A stretch of 64,000 bases of DNA, from contig CAVTTB010000008.1 in assembly GCA_963737555.1 (NCBI GenBank), positions 372,001 to 436,000 on the forward strand. The letters are read 5' to 3'. Source of the DNA: JAHJQQ01 sp963737555. GTDB taxonomy: Bacteria; Pseudomonadota; Gammaproteobacteria; Thiohalobacterales; Thiohalobacteraceae. Shown piece after piece: positions 18,683-27,955 of this stretch. The notes under the pieces were generated by a model. It was given only the letters and a program-made list of their open reading frames with translations. It had not been told where the DNA came from and searched no databases. The position numbers and the translations under genes were made by a program. The stretch's first letter is position 1. Every line of letters starts with the position of its first letter.

Positions 18683-18718
18683 AGCTACCAAATCCGAGGC
18701 ACAACAAGGCAGGTATAC

Positions 18719-20119
18719 ATGGAACGCAAAGTTGATGTAGCCATCATCGGCGCTGGCAGCGCCGGGCTTACCGCCACCTCTACGGTGCGTCGTTACACCG
18801 ACAACTTCGTGCTCATCGACGGTGGCGAACTCGGTACCACCTGCGCGCGCGTCGGCTGCATGCCGTCGAAGGCGGCGATTCAGGTGGCCGAAGACATGTA
18901 TCGGCGCGGCGCCTTCGCGCGCGAGGGTATCGCTGGCGGTGAGGGTTTATCGGTGGATATCCCCGCCGCCATGGAGCATGTGCGCGATCTGCGCGATGTG
19001 TTTGTCGATCAGGTGCTGGCCGGCAGTATCGATCACATGGAAGACGAATTCATTGCTGAGAATGCCTATTTCCTTGAACCAACGCTGCTACAGGTTGGTG
19101 ACCAGCAGATTCGTGCCGAGAAGATCATCCTCGCTACCGGCTCGAAACCCATTGTGCCGCGCGCCTGGGAAGTCTTCGGCGAGCGCATTCTCACCACCGA
19201 TAATTTTTTCGAGCAGGAAGATCTGCCGGCGCGGGTTGCCGTCGTCGGCTTGGGCGTGATCGGCCTGGAGCTGGGACAGACACTCGCGCGTCTGGGTGTG
19301 AACGTGACCGGCGTTGATCTGGCGACCATGATCGGTGGGCTGCGTGACCCCGAGGTCAATGCGGCGGCTGTCGAACTCATCAATAAAGAATTTCCGCTGT
19401 GGCTGGGGCAGGCCGCCGAGCTGAGCGAAGCCGCCGATGGCTGTTTGCGCGTGACGGCCGGTGAGCAGAGCGTGGTCGTCGACAAGGTGCTGGTGTGCAT
19501 GGGGCGACGTCCCAATCTGTGCAACCTCGGTCTCGATGGTATCGGTGTGCGCTTCACATCACGGGGTGTTCCCGAGCACGACACACACACCATGCAGATC
19601 GGCCAGTTCCCGATTTTCATCGCCGGTGACGTCGACGGCGATCGACCGATTCTCCACGAAGCGAATCTCGAAGGGCGCATGGCCGCCTACAACGCGACGC
19701 ATGATCCGATCGTCGCCTTCAAGCGCAAAGTGCCGCTGGCGATTACGTTCTGCGATCCCAACATTGTCAGTGTGGGGGCGAGTTTCGAAACCTTGCAGGA
19801 AAAATCCATTGTCGTCGGTGAAATGAAATTCGGTCCGCTCGGCCGCGCGCTGGTGATGAACAAGAACAAAGGCCTGTTGCGCGTGTATGCACGCAAGGCC
19901 GACGGCCGCGTGCTCGGTGCGGCGATGATCGCGCCCAAGGGCGAGAACCTCGGCCATTTGCTGGCGTGGTGTATTCAGCAGGAACTGAGCGTCACGGATC
20001 TGTTGAAGATGCCGTTCTATCACCCGACCATCGAGGAAGGCTTGCAGGGCGCGTTGTACGATCTGCGCCGCAAGCTGGATATTCAGGGTGAGATTCCGTT
20101 GGAGTTGGAATTGCTGTAG
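18719..20119 (+). CDS. Lipoamide-dehydrogenase-like FAD disulfide oxidoreductase
   Basis: 466-residue pyridine nucleotide-disulfide oxidoreductase. FAD site GAGSAGLTA (~10), redox pair C-ARVG-C (~43/48), ATGSKP, NAD site GLGVIGLELGQ, second FAD site FIAGDVDG, and the dimer-interface catalytic HPTIEEG at the C-terminus are all present. The disulfide segment differs from classical Lpd (GGTCLNVGC), so the usual substrate dihydrolipoamide is not certain. It stands alone, away from 2-oxoacid dehydrogenase E1/E2 genes. Start ATG 18719 (MERKVDVAIIG) is preferred; a longer in-frame start would fall in the repeat cluster. Confidence 0.85.
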   Translation: MERKVDVAIIGAGSAGLTATSTVRRYTDNFVLIDGGELGTTCARVGCMPSKAAIQVAEDMYRRGAFAREGIAGGEGLSVDIPAAMEHVRDLRDVFVDQVLAGSIDHMEDEFIAENAYFLEPTLLQVGDQQIRAEKIILATGSKPIVPRAWEVFGERILTTDNFFEQEDLPARVAVVGLGVIGLELGQTLARLGVNVTGVDLATMIGGLRDPEVNAAAVELINKEFPLWLGQAAELSEAADGCLRVTAGEQSVVVDKVLVCMGRRPNLCNLGLDGIGVRFTSRGVPEHDTHTMQIGQFPIFIAGDVDGDRPILHEANLEGRMAAYNATHDPIVAFKRKVPLAITFCDPNIVSVGASFETLQEKSIVVGEMKFGPLGRALVMNKNKGLLRVYARKADGRVLGAAMIAPKGENLGHLLAWCIQQELSVTDLLKMPFYHPTIEEGLQGALYDLRRKLDIQGEIPLELELL

Positions 20120-20519
20120 GACATCTCCCTTCAATTCGACACTGCTAGGACCATAGCGACGTGCAGTCTCTCAGGCAGAAAGCGGACCTTAGCGGATGGT
20201 GACATTAGGACGCAGAACGGTGGTCGCCGGTTCTTGGGGCTAACCGGTTGATGGGGCCGTGGATATGCCCGAGATCGACCCATACCGGTCGTTGACTCTA
20301 AAAATACCCGCCAACAGGATCGGGCTGAGCAGTTATGAAGCCAGCGACAAAAGGCAGGGCCATCACCATGAGCCCGATGCGGTTGATACACAGCAACACC
20401 TCCAATCCGATCACGGCAATGTCGGGACTGTCAGGCACATAAGTGTGTGTGTCACGTTAATCGGGCATTCAGCTTCGGTATGATAGGTTTCACCTACCAT
20501 TTTTCATGAGGATTAAGCC
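20120..20519. other. Gene-free intergenic region
   Basis: 400 bases between the flavoprotein and a small secreted protein. No credible gene on either strand. A short inverted repeat (CCGGTT/AACCGG) is near 20228-20250. A TATGAT hexamer near 20478 could be a -10 element for the next gene, but no good -35 accompanies it. Confidence 0.45.
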
Positions 20520-20972
20520 ATGGCGACTATACGTCTGATCACTGTCTGTTCCGCACTTGCCCTCATTACACTATCAGCACCTACTCTTGCGGATGAAGGA
20601 AGGGATGAATCAGGCAAGGGGCATGAAAATATCCCTCGGCAATCGGAAGCGTATCGGCGACCTAACGATGATCGGGAATCGTACTTTCAGCGCCATGGGT
20701 ACTCTCGCCTCAATATTCCTGAGGGCCACTATCCTCCGCCGGGAGAATGTCGCATTTGGTATCCGGATCGCCCACCGGGCCACCAGCCTCCTCCTAGCCG
20801 GTGTGGTCATGACCCGATTCCGGTCGGTGCTTGGCTCATTCGTCACCCGTCTGATAACCAAGAACACGTGCACGTCATGGTCTATGAACCTGAGCAGCCC
20901 GGTGTAGTCCACGTCGTGGGAGAGTTTGATATAGGATCAGGCGCGTTTGTACGGGTAGTTCTGGACCGGTGA
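20520..20972 (+). CDS. Small secreted protein with GHYPPPGECR motif
   Basis: 150 residues. A signal peptide (residues 1-24, cleaved after LSAPTLA) is followed by an acidic, polar stretch and a conserved Pro-rich block: NIPEGHYPPPGECRIWYPD, then PPGHQPPP with a second Cys. Blocks of this pattern occur in short exported proteobacterial proteins of unknown role; the two cysteines probably pair. A C-terminal beta-rich part (HVHVMVYEPEQPG ... GAFVRVVLDR) completes it. It is flanked by gene-free DNA on both sides. Confidence 0.75.
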   Translation: MATIRLITVCSALALITLSAPTLADEGRDESGKGHENIPRQSEAYRRPNDDRESYFQRHGYSRLNIPEGHYPPPGECRIWYPDRPPGHQPPPSRCGHDPIPVGAWLIRHPSDNQEHVHVMVYEPEQPGVVHVVGEFDIGSGAFVRVVLDR

Positions 20973-21287
20973 CATGCAAACACCAGATATTAGCCGCCAC
21001 CTCTGTCACCTTTCTGATGACACTGGGGCAGTGGACTGATGCGGGCCGTTACGGTCGGGTTTTACTCTGATTTCACTCGACAGCCGGTCGTTAAAGGAGC
21101 GCCGAGAAGTGAACGTGCTCGTGTAACGACTGCTTCTGGCCGTTCCCGGCTGTGACCACATTCTGAAAGCTGCTTTCACCGTAGGGTCGCTCCCAGTCGA
21201 TTTCGGAAGTGGGCTCCTAATCGCTCGGTGCCCGCTTTGGAAAACGATTATTGATCTGGAAGGAATGCCGCGTTGTGCCAACCACGT
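20973..21287. other. Gene-free intergenic region
   Basis: 315 bases between convergent genes. No credible coding frame, no T-run terminator and no repeat shared with the other families here was seen. Confidence 0.45.
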
Positions 21288-22160
21288 TCACGGCGTAGTC
21301 GGCTTGCCCGCTGCTTCGGGTTCCACCTCAGGCTGTTCCAGTTTCAACAACGGCACTGCCACATCCTCCGGCAACTGATACTGCACACCCAGGTCCGGGC
21401 GTGCCAACACGTATTCACCCTCGCCGCTGCGCAACTCAAACGTAATGCGTTGGCCGTCTGCCAGTGTGATCGAGACCGGCTGGCTAGCGGCCGGCTGATA
21501 TTCCCGCACCCACAACGCACTGGCCGTACCCCAGGCCTGTACCAGTTTCTGTGGCGCATCGGCGGAGAGTTTTTCCGGTGTCGGATCGATTTTCCAACCG
21601 CTATCTTGTTTCGACAGCTTCAGGTTCGGCACTTCGACAGCGACGATGTTCGCGCCATCGGGTAACAGTCTGCGACTGGCGAACTGGGTGCGCTTGCCTT
21701 GCAGAATGCTCTGATAGTTATCCATGATCAGATGCACTTGCTCGCCGATCTGCACATAACGCAGACCTTCCAACGGATCGGTGTCGCCAAACCGAATCTC
21801 GGTGGTGTTGAGGCGCACCGTCATCTGCGCGGGTGCTAGTTTGAGGGTGGCAAGGTCCAGGCTGCTCGCCGGGTAGCTGCGTTCTGGGCGTGCCTCGGCC
21901 AGTGCCAGGAGTGCTTCGATCTGGGATTTGTCAGCAGCGAGGGGCGGTGTGCCCGCAATCTGCCAGCCCTGTTGTGTGCGTTCCAAGATCAGTCCGTCAT
22001 TGGCGCGTACGATTTCGAGTTTGTTGATCTGATCGCGACTCAGCGCGGTGAGTGGCGGGATTTCCTTGGGAGGTTCGATGCCGGGTTTGTAGAAGATCAC
22101 GGCGATCAACGCGAGCACGCCGATCAGCATGAAGAGATTGAGTGCCAAGCGTGAATTCAT
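21288..22160 (-). CDS. DUF4340 protein, last gene of a Gld-like ABC operon
   Basis: 290-residue periplasm-facing protein with one N-terminal membrane helix (residues ~5-24). The rest is repeated beta-rich DUF4340 sequence (LILERTQQGWQIAG and later LKLSKQDSGWKID are two copies of the same short pattern). Proteins of this family sit next to GldG-type ABC components. It is the fourth gene of the run ATPase-permease-GldG-DUF4340, 56 bases after the GldG-like gene. Its molecular role is unknown. Confidence 0.88.
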   Translation of the reverse strand: MNSRLALNLFMLIGVLALIAVIFYKPGIEPPKEIPPLTALSRDQINKLEIVRANDGLILERTQQGWQIAGTPPLAADKSQIEALLALAEARPERSYPASSLDLATLKLAPAQMTVRLNTTEIRFGDTDPLEGLRYVQIGEQVHLIMDNYQSILQGKRTQFASRRLLPDGANIVAVEVPNLKLSKQDSGWKIDPTPEKLSADAPQKLVQAWGTASALWVREYQPAASQPVSITLADGQRITFELRSGEGEYVLARPDLGVQYQLPEDVAVPLLKLEQPEVEPEAAGKPTTP

Positions 22161-22216
22161 GTTGTGCGTCTCGGGTAACGAATTTTATCGGGCCATTCCT
22201 ACAGCATCCGTTTCAG

Positions 22217-23618
22217 CTAGCGTTTGCGCCGGCGCATCCAGATGAAGAAGCCGCTGCTGAGCAGGAGCAACGGTACGCCGAAGAGAAAGCCGGCACCGAT
22301 CAGGGCTTGCGCGGTGGTGGACAGTGTCAGTGTCTGATCCGGTCCGGACTTGGCACGGATGGCGATGAAGCTGTCGTCGTTGCTCAGCCAGTGCACCATG
22401 TTCAGGCCGAGGTCGAGATTGCCGCCGTTGCCGAGGTAGGCATTGGACAGGAAGTCGCCATCGCCGACCACGATCACGCGTTGCTGCTGACTCGCATCGT
22501 CCGGATTTTCGGCGCTGTTGCCGGCACTGTTATCGAGTGTGGCGTCGCCGCGCGGGCGGGTGAGTACAAAGCCGATATCCAACGGGCCGGCGCGTTCGTC
22601 GCCACCCGCGTTGTAGGCGATCTCGCCGCTGAGCTCGCCGGTTTCGGTCCAGGCGCGTTCCAGCGTCGACAACAGCGGCTGACCTTCCCAGGGCTCGCGT
22701 GGTTGCAGGGTCAAGGCCGCGGTGTGCGGGAACAGGCTCATGATGCGCAGTTCGCGGGTCACCGGATGCGGCGGATATTCGGTCACTAAGACAAAATCAG
22801 GATTCTGAATACCGAACAATTGGGTGGTCGCGTCGACGATCACGCCGGGCAAGGTTTCGATGCCGAAGGTTTCGGCAAGTTTATCCAAACCGGCGGCTTC
22901 GCCCGGTTCGGTCAGCCAGAGTAGATTGCCGCCTTTGTCGAGATAGGCGCGGATCAGTTCGATCTCGCCGGGCAATACGGCGACCTGCGGGCCGGCCAGC
23001 ACCAGCAGACTGATGTTGTCGGGGATGGTCGGGTTCTGCGCGAGCGTGAGTGTTTGTACCTTGAGGCCTTTGCGTTCCAGCGCGGCACCGAAGTTGCCGA
23101 GGTCGTGATTGGCCTGGCCGTGCGGATCGCGTTCGCCGTGACCGGAGAGAAAGGCGATCCAGCGCTCGCCTTGGCGTTGCGTGCGCAGCAGCGCATTGGT
23201 GATGCGCCTGTTCGCTGAGTTCCTGCACGCGTTCACTGCGGCCTTGATAGGCGACGCGCAGTTCGCCGTCCATGGTGACGCCGAGTTCGCGGATGCGTTC
23301 GGGTTCGGCATCGGGATTGATGAAGCTGAGTTCGATGTCCGGCTTGTGGCGCTGATAGCGCGCAATCAGTTCAGTGATCTGGCTGCGCAGCGCGGGATTT
23401 TCGCGGGCAAAGGCGCTGATCTGCACCGGCTCCTTGAACAGCGCGAGCGTGCGCACACTGTCGTCGGACAGGCTGTTGCGGCCGCTGGCCGTCCAGTCGG
23501 CTTCATGTACATATTGCGTACTCAACCAGGCGAGCAGGCCGATGACGGCCAGGAACAATACCGTGAAGCTGTAGCGTTGCAGGCGCAGGCCGATTTTGCT
23601 TTTACGCGTGACATCCAT
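22217..23618 (-). CDS. GldG-like ABC transport auxiliary protein, frameshifted
   Basis: About 466 residues. N-terminal TM (~15-35), a large extracytoplasmic GldG/ABC-type-uncharacterised domain (NSLSDDSVRTLALFKEPVQ; LLVLAGPQVAVLPGEIELI), a DFLSNAYLG segment and a C-terminal TM followed by RRRKR. The same arrangement is seen in GldG of gliding bacteria, but in proteobacteria these operons are not tied to gliding. The frame breaks near 23207: one surplus base separates VQELSEQ from RITNALLRTQRQ. It is 28 bases after the permease gene. Confidence 0.88.
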
Positions 23619-23646
23619 TGTTATTCAGGCTCAGTGTTATTCAGGC

Positions 23647-24399
23647 TCAATGGGGCAGACGGTTGGCATCCAGGCGTTGGATGCTCAACACCAGGAAGGT
23701 CAGGATGAACAACAGGTAGTAGGCCACGTCGGCGCTGTTGAACAGGCCCTTGAGCAGCGAGTCGTAGTGCTGTACCAGCGACAGATAGCTGAGCACGCCG
23801 CTGACTTGCTCGCCAGAACCGCCGGCCCAGTTGATGACCCACAACAGCAGCAACAAACCGAAACTGCTGACCGCAGCGATGGTCGGTTGCTCGGTGAGGC
23901 TGGACATATACAGGCCCGCGGCAGCGAACGCGCCGACCAGCAGACTCAGGCCGAGCAGGCCGCTGAGCAGTTTCCCGGCATCCAGGCTCGTACCGGCGAA
24001 CAGCGACAGCGCCATCAGCGCGAGCAGTCCGAGCAGGGCGGCGAAGAAGCCCATGACACCGAGGTATTTGCCCAGCACGATCTCGCTCATCGACACCGGC
24101 GCGGACATCAGCAGCGTTAAGGTGCGGTTGCGTTTTTCCTCGCTCAACACGCGCATGGTGATCAGGGGCGCGACCAGCAGCAAGACCACGGCGGCATTGC
24201 CGAACAGCGGCGCGACAACCACATCGGTCACACCGGGTGCGTCCTGCATGCCGGCCAGTTGTGGCGCGTATTGCAGATAGGTGTCGATCTGCGCGAGGAA
24301 CAGATAGGCAAGGATGAACTCCACCACGGCCAGAATCGACCAGGCCATGGGCGACAGAAACAGTCCTTTAAGCTCGCGGGCGGCGATGCGGAAAATCAT
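23647..24399 (-). CDS. ABC transporter permease, GldF-like
   Basis: 250-residue integral membrane protein with six predicted helices. It starts MIFRIAARELKGLFLSPMAW, typical of ABC-2 subfamily permeases that extend from the cytoplasmic elbow helix. EEKRNRTLTLLMSAPVS is the conserved coupling segment. It lies between its ATPase (18 bases upstream) and the GldG-like gene. Substrate unknown. Confidence 0.92.
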   Translation of the reverse strand: MIFRIAARELKGLFLSPMAWSILAVVEFILAYLFLAQIDTYLQYAPQLAGMQDAPGVTDVVVAPLFGNAAVVLLLVAPLITMRVLSEEKRNRTLTLLMSAPVSMSEIVLGKYLGVMGFFAALLGLLALMALSLFAGTSLDAGKLLSGLLGLSLLVGAFAAAGLYMSSLTEQPTIAAVSSFGLLLLLWVINWAGGSGEQVSGVLSYLSLVQHYDSLLKGLFNSADVAYYLLFILTFLVLSIQRLDANRLPH

Positions 24400-24417
24400 C
24401 AGGCGGCCTCCGTCTCG

Positions 24418-25369
24418 TCAGCGTGCGTACGCCGTATCCAGATGGGCATCCTGCATGGTCAGTTCAACGAAGATCTGTTCCAGCGTGCGGCGTTCCGGAA
24501 TCAGTTCTTCCAAGCCCCAGTGTTTAGTGACTGCGATCTCGGCGAGTGCCTCGGCGGGACTGGCGCCCTCATAACGCAGTCGCAGGCGACCATCGTCCAA
24601 GGTTTCCACGGCGACAATGCTCGGCAATTGCTGCAGCTCGGACGCTATCCGGCATGTTGCGCAGGCGCACGATCAGGTGTTGTGAATGCAGATGCCGTTC
24701 CAGGCCTTTCATCGTGTCGGAGAACACCAACCGGCCACGATTGATGATCTGCACGCGATTACACACGCCCTGGACTTCCGGGAGAATATGCGTCGACAGG
24801 ATGATGCCGTGTTCATTGCCGAGTTCGCGGATCAGCGCGCGGATCTCGCGGATCTGGATCGGATCGAGGCCGACGGTGGGTTCGTCGAGGATCACCACCG
24901 CCGGGTTGTGCAGGATCGCCTGGGCGATGCCGACGCGCTGTTGATAGCCTTTGGAGAGATTGCCGATCAGGCGTTTGCCGACCGCGCCCAGGCCGCAGCG
25001 CTGCTTGGCCTGGTCCACGGCGGCGCGCAGGCCGTTGCCAGAGACCCGGTGCAGGTGGCCGCAGTAGGTTAGAAATTCATCGACGGTGTGTTCGCGGTAC
25101 AGCGGCGGCTGTTCGGGCAGATAGCCGAGTTCGTGCTTGGCGCGCTTGGGCGCGTCGAGCAGGTCGATGCCGCGCACGCGGATCGTGCCGGCACTGGGCG
25201 CGAGGTTGCCGGTGAGCATCTGCATGGTACTGGACTTGCCGGCGCCGTTCGGTCCGAGGAAACCGAGCACGTCGCCCTTGGCAAGTTGGAAGCTGACATC
25301 CTGCACCGCGCAGTTGGGGCCGTAATAGCGGTACAAATGTTCGGCGTCGATCAGGATTTCCTGGGCCAT
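24418..25369 (-). CDS. ABC transporter ATP-binding protein, GldA-like, frameshifted
   Basis: About 316 residues. Walker A GPNGAGKSS, Q-loop LPEQPPLYRE, signature LSKGYQQRVG, Walker B AVVILDEPTVGLDP and H-loop STHIL are intact, followed by a C-terminal regulatory extension. The extension is split near 24651 by one surplus base; correction joins LRNMP to RIASELQQLPSIVAVE. Start ATG 25369 (MAQEILIDAEHL) is chosen over an upstream frame running into the divergent promoter. It is the first gene of the four-gene Gld-like operon. Confidence 0.9.
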
Positions 25370-25486
25370 ATTCGTTATGCTTGAGTTGAGTGAACGCGTG
25401 AACCGGTATGGGTCAGAAATTATAGTGTAACCCATGCCGTGCTCAAGTCATCGCCTATCGACTCATCCCGGAGCTGTGAGTTCCCC

Positions 25487-26569
25487 ATGACGAATACCCG
25501 CGAATCGGCAACCCAATATTGCGAGACCTATGGCTTCGATAGCGAGTGGCGTCAGTCGCGATTGTCACTACTGGGTTTGACGGCAGCGGATGAACCCCTG
25601 GGTCGGCGCTTGCGCGACGAGGTGTTGGCGCCTAACGCGGATGCGATCATCGATGCCTTCTATGTCAAGCTGCTGGCCGATGCGGAGGCGCAGCGAATTC
25701 TAAGCGGGATCGATCTCACTTCGCTCAAGCGCAGCCAAACGGATTATCTGCTGAAGTTTGGTAGGGACTTCACGGCGCGGACTTATTTTGAGGAGCGCAT
25801 GCGCATCGGACTCATGCACGCGTGGGTCGGGGTGCCGCTGAGTTTGTATCTGTGTGCCTACCAGATTCTACAGACGGAAATTGTCGGCCATATAGAGCGC
25901 GGCATAAGCACGTTGGATCAGTGCCGGGAGCTATGTGCCTTCGTGTCCAAGATTGCGTCATTGGATTCTTCACTGGCCGGTGAAATTTATCACACGGCAC
26001 AAATCCGGCATCTCGAAACCTCGGTCACGCGCTTGCATGATGAGCGCACACAGCTGCGTTACGCCGCCGGTACCGATGCCCTGACCGGTTTGGAGAATCG
26101 TGCCAGCTTGTTGCCAAGACTTGCGCAGTTGCTGTCGATGGCGGTACGCACGGGAAAGCCGCTGTGCGTCGTGATGTCCGATCTGGATTTTTTCAAGCGC
26201 ATCAACGACACCTATGGCCATGTCGTCGGCGACCAGGTGCTGCGCGATACCGCTGCACGTATGCGTGCCGCCGTGCGCGATTTCGACTATTTAGGCCGCT
26301 ATGGTGGCGAGGAATTCATTGCGGTATTGCAGGATACGCCGCTGTCCATTGCAATGCAGGTCGCCGAACGTGTTCGCCAGCGCGTCGGCGAGCATTCATT
26401 TAATGCAGTCAGCGGCGGGCTACAGGTGACGATCAGTCAAGGTATTGCCGAGTCGCACCCGGGCGACAGCGTGGAAAGTCTGGTCGCGCGTGCCGATGCC
26501 GCGCTGTACGCCGCCAAACAGGCGGGTCGCAATTGCGTGCGCGTGGCGGATGATCCAGAGCGGGATTGA
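25487..26569 (+). CDS. Globin-coupled diguanylate cyclase
   Basis: 360-residue soluble c-di-GMP synthase. Residues ~10-170 are a protoglobin/globin-coupled-sensor domain with the proximal-His segment GLMHAWVGVPL (~110). A short coiled linker (~170-190) leads to a GGDEF domain with GTDALTGLENR, DLDFFKRINDTYGH and active-site GGEEF. RDFD before it fits the inhibitory I-site. The layout matches DosC/BpeGReg-type oxygen sensors, so O2 (or NO) probably tunes c-di-GMP. ATG 25487 is the start that gives the family N-terminus. Divergent from the Gld-like operon. Confidence 0.93.
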   Translation: MTNTRESATQYCETYGFDSEWRQSRLSLLGLTAADEPLGRRLRDEVLAPNADAIIDAFYVKLLADAEAQRILSGIDLTSLKRSQTDYLLKFGRDFTARTYFEERMRIGLMHAWVGVPLSLYLCAYQILQTEIVGHIERGISTLDQCRELCAFVSKIASLDSSLAGEIYHTAQIRHLETSVTRLHDERTQLRYAAGTDALTGLENRASLLPRLAQLLSMAVRTGKPLCVVMSDLDFFKRINDTYGHVVGDQVLRDTAARMRAAVRDFDYLGRYGGEEFIAVLQDTPLSIAMQVAERVRQRVGEHSFNAVSGGLQVTISQGIAESHPGDSVESLVARADAALYAAKQAGRNCVRVADDPERD

Positions 26570-26657
26570 TGTAGGCCGACGAAAAAAGTCTCAGCTCCCG
26601 CATTGATCGCAGTGACGGCCGCCAAGAGCTGTATATCGCCAGTCTCTCTGCGCGGCC

Positions 26658-27050
26658 TTAGGAAAAATCTGCCAACTCTTCCAGATAACCAATGATGGCC
26701 TTCGATTCATACAGCCAGGTGTGTTGGCCGTTGGCGTCGGTGATGCGCAGACAAGGGACTTTGATCTGGCCGCCCTGCTGTTCTAACGCAGTTCGACTGG
26801 TTGCATCGTGCTGGGCGTCGCGCTTCTCGATGTTGAGACCGAGGCGGGCGATACTGCGACGTACTTTCATGCAGAACGGACAGGTCTTGTATTGATAGAG
26901 CACCAGGTTACGCGTGATAGCGTCGAGACGCGCTTGTGCTTCGGGGCTGCGTTCGATGGGGGTTGGCGGCGTGAGTCGTTCCCACAGCAGCAGGAACGGG
27001 CCGAGGACGATGCGCACGATTTTGAAGAACAGACGGAAGAAGGTTTTCAT
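26658..27050 (-). CDS. Glutaredoxin/GST-N-like thiol protein with membrane anchor
   Basis: 130 residues. A hydrophobic N-terminal helix (~5-24) is followed by a thioredoxin-fold domain with YKTCPFCMKVRR, whose CPFC pair is the glutaredoxin-type redox site, and the cis-Pro motif KVPCLRI with ESKAIIGYL, the glutathione-binding end. It lacks the C-terminal helical domain of full GSTs. ATG 27050 gives the family start. Likely a membrane-attached glutaredoxin facing the cytoplasm. Confidence 0.87.
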   Translation of the reverse strand: MKTFFRLFFKIVRIVLGPFLLLWERLTPPTPIERSPEAQARLDAITRNLVLYQYKTCPFCMKVRRSIARLGLNIEKRDAQHDATSRTALEQQGGQIKVPCLRITDANGQHTWLYESKAIIGYLEELADFS

Positions 27051-27267
27051 GATTATGGTTGGAATCCGTGGGCGCTTTCTGCGTAGACGCGCCATTCTCT
27101 CAAACGTGCCCGGGCGATGGAAGGGTCGTGCATGGCGAATTGCCCGTTGTGTCCGGTGTGTGTGATTGAGTTTGGCCGTATCGAATGGGATTTATCTCGA
27201 CACTTGCGTGTGAGGCCAACATAATCCGCCGCTGTGATTCACAGTGTTTTCCGTTGGTAATGCATTC

Positions 27268-27954
27268 ATGAGACCTTGGCAGCTGCTCGATACGGCTCAC
27301 GTCCCCGGCCAACACGGCGCCGCGAGCGCATTGCGTCTGTATCAGCGTGGCGAGGAGTTCGCCATCAAGGCCGGCAACAACGAACTCATGAACAGCCGCG
27401 TGCATGGGTCGGAGGATGCGTTGGCCGAATTGGGTTGTGCGCACATCGTCGGACGTGCGCGATCGCGGGTGCTGATCGGCGGTTTGGGTATGGGCTTCAC
27501 GTTGGCGGCGGCGTTGCAGTCGTTGGCTGCCGATGCGGAGGTGGTGGTGGCTGAATTGGTGCCAGCGGTGGTGGCGTGGAATCGCGGGCCGCTCGCGCAT
27601 TTGGCCGGCCAACCGTTGAGCGATGCCCGTGTGACAGTGCGCGAAGCGGATGTCGGGATTGTCATCCGTGCCGCTACGCAGACATACGATGCGATTCTCT
27701 TGGATGTCGACAATGGTCCCGAAGGACTGACGCGCAGGGCCAATGATTGGTTGTACGGGCTGGAGGGTTTGGAGGCGGCCTATACGGCGCTGCGGCCGGG
27801 CGGTGTGCTGGCGGTGTGGTCGGCCGGTGCCGAACCGGTGTTTACACAGCGTTTATATAAACTGGGTTTTAGCGTCGAAGAGCGGAAGGTGCGGGCGCAT
27901 GCCGGCAAGCAGGGCGCGCGGCATACGATCTGGTTGGCGACCCGGCCCGGCTGA
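27268..27954 (+). CDS. Spermidine-synthase-like methyltransferase-fold protein
   Basis: 228-residue protein of the spermine/spermidine synthase fold. The nucleotide motif I is VLIGGLGMGFTLAAAL, motif II VVVAELVPAVVAWN, and YDAILLDVDNGPEG is the catalytic-loop aspartate strand. It lacks the N-terminal beta hairpin of true SpeE and no speD is nearby, so aminopropyl transfer is doubtful. Start ATG 27268 is preferred over a GTG eight codons upstream. It ends 1 base before the convergent EAL/HDOD gene. Confidence 0.82.
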   Translation: MRPWQLLDTAHVPGQHGAASALRLYQRGEEFAIKAGNNELMNSRVHGSEDALAELGCAHIVGRARSRVLIGGLGMGFTLAAALQSLAADAEVVVAELVPAVVAWNRGPLAHLAGQPLSDARVTVREADVGIVIRAATQTYDAILLDVDNGPEGLTRRANDWLYGLEGLEAAYTALRPGGVLAVWSAGAEPVFTQRLYKLGFSVEERKVRAHAGKQGARHTIWLATRPG

Positions 27955-27955
27955 T

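Noticed and set aside
18626..18718. Longer N-terminus for the lipoamide-dehydrogenase-like protein.
   Set aside because: It would be read from the repeat cluster; the FAD-binding strand begins properly at 18719.
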